44,357 nucleotides of DNA from the IMG/VR virus record IMGVR_UViG_3300030060_001148, positions 1 to 44,357 of that record, one strand, 5' to 3'. Below, in pieces: positions 40,325-44,357 of the stretch. Numbering within the stretch: the stretch's first letter is position 1; every line of letters begins with the position of its first letter. Source of the DNA: a virus. The position numbers were made by a program, and so were the translations under genes. A model generated the notes under the pieces. That model was given only the letters and a program-made list of their open reading frames with translations. It was not told the DNA's origin and did no database searches.

Positions 40325-40686
40325 AAGTTTACTGGATTGAAAGAGATGCTATTGCTATTGCTGAAACTAGCGATAGACATAATTATACAAGTGTTTCAGA
40401 AGAAAAACCTGTTACTTTATTTTGTGTAAAAGAAGATGAAGAGTTTGTATCTGACAATGATTCTGCTAGTGGAATAGGTATGAACGAAGAACCAAATATA
40501 GCAGATGAGTTTCACGAAGCATTAGCATACAGAGTTATACAACAAGGTTACGAAAGAAAACCTGAAGAAATACAATTAGCAGCATATTTTAAACAGCAGT
40601 TTAATGAAACAGTTAGGGAAGCTAAAAAGTCTGCTAATAAAAACTATGATGGAAGTGGTTATGCAATAAGAGGCTATGATTACTAA
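40321..40686 (+). CDS. Adaptor-like protein, part 2 of a possible pair
   Basis: 121 residues with VYWIERDAIAIAET, PVTLFCVKEDEEF, then EEPNIADEFHEALAYRVIQQ and a helical tail. The P-x-I-x-x-E-x-HEAL helix is typical of the C-terminal part of gp11-like tail adaptor proteins. Together with the preceding 87 residues it would match one adaptor of about 210 residues. Functional claim is inference. Confidence 0.55.
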   Translation: MKVYWIERDAIAIAETSDRHNYTSVSEEKPVTLFCVKEDEEFVSDNDSASGIGMNEEPNIADEFHEALAYRVIQQGYERKPEEIQLAAYFKQQFNETVREAKKSANKNYDGSGYAIRGYDY

Positions 40687-40934
40687 TGAGTTATGTTTCT
40701 AGAAAACCAAAAACAAACAATAGTATTGGAGATTCTTTTTGGCAAAACGTTTCACAAGAATGGCGTTTTATAGATGCTATAACAAAGAATGGTCTTGATT
40801 TTAAAATAGATCAATATGCATTAACTCAGAAACTATTAAAATACTCAAAGCCTACTTACACAGCTCCATCTGATTATGTTGCTCCAACAAGAAATGAAGT
40901 ATCAATACCAACAACAACAATGACGAGTGTATAA
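40686..40934 (+). CDS. 82-residue protein, unknown function
   Basis: Linked on both sides by one-base overlaps (TAATG). Basic N-terminus, then IGDSFWQNVSQEWRFIDAI and a disordered Thr/Pro-rich C-terminus (PTRNEVSIPTTTMTSV). No family recognised. Probably a tail component. Confidence 0.55.
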   Translation: MSYVSRKPKTNNSIGDSFWQNVSQEWRFIDAITKNGLDFKIDQYALTQKLLKYSKPTYTAPSDYVAPTRNEVSIPTTTMTSV

Positions 40935-41197
40935 TGTCTAGTTTATATAATAAAAAAGTAAGAGAGACCTTTCCAGATTTATTAACTGTATTAGGCAGCT
41001 CTGTTGGAGAGGGATTAACTACATCTGCTAAAAGAATATTTGATGGAGATGGTACAGGTAGTGCATTATTGTTAAGCACAACAACGCTTCAAGTAGATGG
41101 AACATTAAACTTAAAAGAACAATCATCAGCACCAAGTAGTCCTACGGTTGGAGATTTGGCATTCATTAATGATGAGTTGTATATAGCCAAACAATAG
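40934..41197 (+). CDS. 87-residue tail or fibre-base protein
   Basis: Starts on the previous stop. N-terminal LYNKKVRETFPDLLTVLG, then a Gly/Ser/Thr-rich stretch and a C-terminal SPTVGDLAFINDELYIAKQ; the latter is reminiscent of fibre-type modules (a GDLA-x-x-N-x-x-LYI pattern). Followed at 9 bases by a fibre gene. Function inferred. Confidence 0.55.
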   Translation: MSSLYNKKVRETFPDLLTVLGSSVGEGLTTSAKRIFDGDGTGSALLLSTTTLQVDGTLNLKEQSSAPSSPTVGDLAFINDELYIAKQ

Positions 41198-41206
41198 GAG
41201 AACATT

Positions 41207-42112
41207 ATGGCAACATGGAAAAAAGTCATTACAGTAGATGATGACGCTAATTATAAAAATGAATCAATAACATTAGCACAATTAGATGCAGGACTAGATG
41301 GTGAGTCTAATTATGGTGCTAATAAAGTATTAAAAGTAAATGGAGCTGGCAATGCTATTGTATGGGCAGATGACAATGCTACTACAACTTTAGGAGCTCT
41401 AACAGATGTAAGTATATCTAGCGTAGCAGACAATGAAGTATTAGCATATGATAATAGTTCTAGTGAATTTATAAATCAAACTGCTGCTGAAGCAGGGTTA
41501 CAAACTGCACTTACGTTTGGAGCCTCTAATGGAAATGCAGTAAAGGTTGTTACTGGAATAGGTGCAGATATAGATGCAAATGATTTTGCTGTTTTTACAC
41601 ATGATGCAGGAAATGCCTCTGCTGGTATAAAAGGTTTAAGTCCACAAGAAGCTAGAAGTGCTATGAGTGTTGCAGCTTTAGCTGGTAGTTCATCTCAAAA
41701 CTTTGCTGCTAATGATTTGACAGTTGCTGGAGATCTTACAGTTACTGGTACTACAATAAGTACAGCTACAGAAAATATTAAAATAGAAGATTCTGTAATG
41801 ACTGTTAATAGTGGTGTTGCAAGTGGTAATACTGCTGCAGATGGTGGCTTTATTGTTGAAAGAGGAACAGATGGAGATACAGCAGGTTTGGTTGGAACTG
41901 ATGGACATAATGTAGGTATAGGATTTGATGAGTCTGCAGGATACTTTAGATTTAGCTCTGGTAGTTCTACCAGTGCATTTAGTTTTGTAGCAGATATTCC
42001 TTCAGCAACAAATCATGCAACTAATACAGCACCTTCTAATGATGATATAGGGCCAATAGGTTCAATTCATGTAGCTACAGATTCTGATGCTGTATATATC
42101 AGAGTTGATTAA
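41207..42112 (+). CDS. Short tail fibre protein
   Basis: 301 residues, AGGAGAACATT before ATG. N-terminus MATWKKVITVDD matches MPSWKKVALADV of the large fibre at 42424, so both may attach to the same site. The body is Ala/Gly/Asn/Asp-rich and beta-structured, with a single NVGIGFDESAGYF and a C-terminal PIGSIHVATDSDAVYIRVD strand pair common in fibre tips. Likely part of the adsorption apparatus. Confidence 0.7.
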   Translation: MATWKKVITVDDDANYKNESITLAQLDAGLDGESNYGANKVLKVNGAGNAIVWADDNATTTLGALTDVSISSVADNEVLAYDNSSSEFINQTAAEAGLQTALTFGASNGNAVKVVTGIGADIDANDFAVFTHDAGNASAGIKGLSPQEARSAMSVAALAGSSSQNFAANDLTVAGDLTVTGTTISTATENIKIEDSVMTVNSGVASGNTAADGGFIVERGTDGDTAGLVGTDGHNVGIGFDESAGYFRFSSGSSTSAFSFVADIPSATNHATNTAPSNDDIGPIGSIHVATDSDAVYIRVD

Positions 42113-42282
42113 TGTCAAAGATAACACCTGTAAAAACTAATAAAGAATCATTTACTGTTAAAGATACAGACTTTTTATTGAAGCTTATTATGCGGTCAAG
42201 CTTTGACGGTGTTGATATAGACATAGCATACAATGTTCTCAAAAAATTAACTGAACTACATAGGTCTAAACTTGAAAGTTGA
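42112..42282 (+). CDS. 56-residue protein between the fibre genes
   Basis: ATG overlaps the short-fibre stop by one base. A helical protein with DTDFLLKLIMRSSFDGVDID and AYNVLKKLTELHRSKL. Its residues ~18-50 resemble the next small protein (42272). It may be a fibre assembly helper, as other phages place such genes here. Confidence 0.6.
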   Translation: MSKITPVKTNKESFTVKDTDFLLKLIMRSSFDGVDIDIAYNVLKKLTELHRSKLES

Positions 42283-42424
42283 TTTATCAATAGATGATTT
42301 AAGCATTCTTAAACAAGCATTAGAAACTATGACAATACGAGGTAAAGATGCTGTGTTTGTAGGAAAGTTATTAGAAAAAATTACAACTTGCTTTGATAAA
42401 GAATTAGCAAAGGAATCTAAGTAA
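42272..42424 (+). CDS. 50-residue paralogue, TTG start
   Basis: Starts with TTG at 42272, inside the end of the previous gene, and the stop overlaps the large fibre's ATG (TAATG at 42422-42426). The protein DLSILKQALETMTIRGKDA, then VFVGKLLEKITTCF shares the L-x2-LK-x10-G-x-D-x5-hL-x-K-hT pattern of the preceding 56-residue protein. Overlaps on both sides support expression despite the rare start codon. Confidence 0.55.
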   Translation: MKVDLSIDDLSILKQALETMTIRGKDAVFVGKLLEKITTCFDKELAKESK

Positions 42425-44357
42425 TGCCTAGTTGGAAGAAAGTAGCATTAGCTGATGTAACTAATACATTTACCTCTGACCAAATAGTTGATGGTGGAAC
42501 TACATCAAGATTAATTATAAATAGTTCTACCCATAATGCGAGTGTAGCTAATGAAGCTAGACTGCAACTTGGGTTTGGTCATTCTGGTGCACCTGATGCT
42601 GTAGGCTATGTTAAATTAACCGAAAATGCTACCAATTCATTTGATGGCACAATAACTATAGGTGTACCATATAATAATGGTTCTGGTGGTAGTGCTACAA
42701 GAGATGCACTTACTATAAGGCAAACAGGTGATACTACCTTTGCTTCTAATATAGCTCTTGCAAACAATAAATCAATAAATTTTTCAAATACAAGTGGAAC
42801 CGAAAAATCAATTCTTTCTGTAAATAATTCAAACATTACTAAACTCGGAGACAATAGTAGTAGTGGGGTTTTACAATTAAATGCAGGAGCTGCTACTTTT
42901 TCTGGTGATGTAATTGTTGGAACTGCACCTTTTTCAAGTTCAGATACAAGTTTACAGATTGGCGATTCTGGAGATACTCATTTAGTATTAGGCGAAGATG
43001 GTAACAATAATGCAAGAATGACTTGGGATGCTTCTGAAAATAGTCTTGAGTTTCATTTAGTAGATAGTAGCACATCAAGGTCTAATGTGCTTGTTCTTGA
43101 TAGCAATGGAAATGTTGGTATAGGTATATCACCAGTAACTACTATAGATGTCGCATCTTCTGTTAGTTCAGATGTTACAGTATTTCCAACATTAAGATTA
43201 ACAAATCAAACAGATACAACAGATTGGGATAATGGAGATGTTAATGGTGCATTTGAATTTTATTCTTCTGACCCAAGTGGTAATGCTCCATACGTTACAG
43301 CCTTTGTAAAGTCTATTAATGAGCAAGAAAATGGAACACTACCAAGTGGTGCTTTGTCTTTTGGAACTACTACTTATAATGCTTCTGGTGGTGCTGTTGA
43401 GACACTTAGAATTGATTCGTCAGGAAAAATTGGTATAGGTACAAGCAGTCCTTCAAGTTACCATTCGTTGGCAGATAATTTAGTTGTAGCAAGTTCAGGA
43501 GATACTGGAATTAGTATTGTATCTGGTACGACCAGTGATGGTAGGATATTTTTCGCAGATGGCACAAGTGGTGGCGATGAGTCAAGAGGTCACATCAGAT
43601 ATGACCATTCTAATAATAGTATGCATTTTGTTACCAATGATGGGGGATCTGCACTCACAATAGGTTCTGACCAATCGGCTACTTTTTCTGAAATATCTAT
43701 ATCTGGCTCAACTATATCTGATAGCAGTGCATTAACTATAAGCAGTGGTGATGATGTTATTATTGATGCTGAATCTGATGTAAATATAGATGCTAATGGT
43801 GGAGATATAAGGTTCAAAGACAATGGAACTAACTTTGTTACATTTAGTTCTTCAGCTACAACAGGAAGCGTTTTTACCAATGGCAGTAGTTCTGTTTTTA
43901 TAACACCAGATGGTCACAACTCCATTGTTAGGCTTGATAAAAGTTCAACAAGTCGTGGAGCAAGATTTGAATATTCAACAGCAGGTAGTAAAAAATGGTA
44001 TCAAGGCTTAACTGATTCTGACCATTTTAGTTCAGGTGGTGATGAGTATTTTATATCAGAAGATTTTACCACACCTCGATTTATTATAGAGCCGGGAGGT
44101 AATATAGGAATTGGTGGATTACCAGCTACTCTTTTAGATTTGCACGGAGCAAGTGGTTCTACATTAAGACTTACATCTGCTAATACAAACATAACTGGTG
44201 CTGAACTTGTTGGAAAACTTGAAGCATATATATCTGATGCAAGTGGAAACTTACCGGGTGTAGCTGGTTCTATTGATTGGACAACAAGTGGCTCAATAGA
44301 TGGTGGCTCATCAAAAGGCACAACTTTAACTTTTAAAAACTATCTTGAATCTGCTGG
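42424..44357 (+). CDS. Large tail fibre or spike, N-terminal part (3' end outside window)
   Basis: The frame is open to the last base, giving 644 residues plus two bases. N-terminus MPSWKKVALADV is shared with the short fibre at 41207 and is probably the attachment part. The body shows repeated beta-helical-like units (LQIGDSGDTHLVLGED, NVGIGISPVTT, KIGIGTSSPSS, NIGIGGLPATL). The same repeats fill the truncated gene at the window's left end. If these are one gene, a direct end-to-end join is out of frame: (2 + n + 2) must be a multiple of three, so n = 3k+2 bases are missing. Confidence 0.8.
   Translation, partial: MPSWKKVALADVTNTFTSDQIVDGGTTSRLIINSSTHNASVANEARLQLGFGHSGAPDAVGYVKLTENATNSFDGTITIGVPYNNGSGGSATRDALTIRQTGDTTFASNIALANNKSINFSNTSGTEKSILSVNNSNITKLGDNSSSGVLQLNAGAATFSGDVIVGTAPFSSSDTSLQIGDSGDTHLVLGEDGNNNARMTWDASENSLEFHLVDSSTSRSNVLVLDSNGNVGIGISPVTTIDVASSVSSDVTVFPTLRLTNQTDTTDWDNGDVNGAFEFYSSDPSGNAPYVTAFVKSINEQENGTLPSGALSFGTTTYNASGGAVETLRIDSSGKIGIGTSSPSSYHSLADNLVVASSGDTGISIVSGTTSDGRIFFADGTSGGDESRGHIRYDHSNNSMHFVTNDGGSALTIGSDQSATFSEISISGSTISDSSALTISSGDDVIIDAESDVNIDANGGDIRFKDNGTNFVTFSSSATTGSVFTNGSSSVFITPDGHNSIVRLDKSSTSRGARFEYSTAGSKKWYQGLTDSDHFSSGGDEYFISEDFTTPRFIIEPGGNIGIGGLPATLLDLHGASGSTLRLTSANTNITGAELVGKLEAYISDASGNLPGVAGSIDWTTSGSIDGGSSKGTTLTFKNYLESA

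Noticed and set aside
1-44357. Simple circular genome with directly joined ends
   Set aside because: No terminal overlap is visible and the fibre frame would shift at the junction.

Overview
The window looks like most of one tailed-phage genome: AT-rich (by eye about one third G+C), densely packed, with many 1-4 base ATGA/TAATG gene overlaps. A P22-type portal, a scaffold, an HK97-type capsid protein and a tail-nozzle-like protein, with no tape-measure, tail-tube or sheath gene, point to a short-tailed (podovirus-like) phage. The peptidase-type lysis enzyme, the base composition and the protein style resemble uncultured marine phages of Gram-negative bacteria; that host guess is inference. 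No integrase, repressor or tRNA was found, so a lytic life style is likely.

Layout. Late genes are on the + strand and run 31123 to the right end, then from the left end to 20580. Packaging and head genes come first: a small-terminase candidate, terL, portal, scaffold, capsid, decoration-like protein and a terminator (31432-39215). Connector candidates and fibre genes follow (39229-44357). The fibre gene cut by the right end and the one cut by the left end carry the same VGIGT-type repeats and are probably one gene opened by linearisation. After the fibre come a lysis-type membrane cassette (4185-5260), three tiny Lys/Arg-rich proteins (5436-6107), an M15 peptidase endolysin, a metallophosphoesterase, a nozzle-like protein, a run of probable ejection proteins and a 2655-residue giant virion protein (12613-20580). 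Early genes are on the - strand and run from 30795 down to 20697: two PD-(D/E)XK nucleases, a DUF932-like protein, an ERF annealing protein, an SSB-like protein, a primase-polymerase/helicase fusion and many small unknowns. The two halves converge on a hairpin terminator at 20584-20614 and diverge at 30796-31122. No DNA polymerase gene is visible.

Main points. (1) The giant protein holds a D-x-D-x-D-x-M motif preceded by R-x-P and I-H-P at spacings close to those of the catalytic barrel of multisubunit RNA polymerases, plus an upstream S-S-V-K element. It is a candidate virion-packaged two-barrel RNA polymerase. (2) Six gaps of the early region each carry one copy of a 16-base motif (consensus AGATTAAGGAAGCAGT on the + strand, antisense to the genes), usually 30-65 bases upstream of a start codon. 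These are candidate early promoters or operators. (3) A row of short perfect palindromes (ACTAATTAGT and relatives) lies just before the packaging genes. A testable model, inferred only, is that the injected giant protein transcribes the early genes from the motif sites, with late genes controlled separately through the palindromes.
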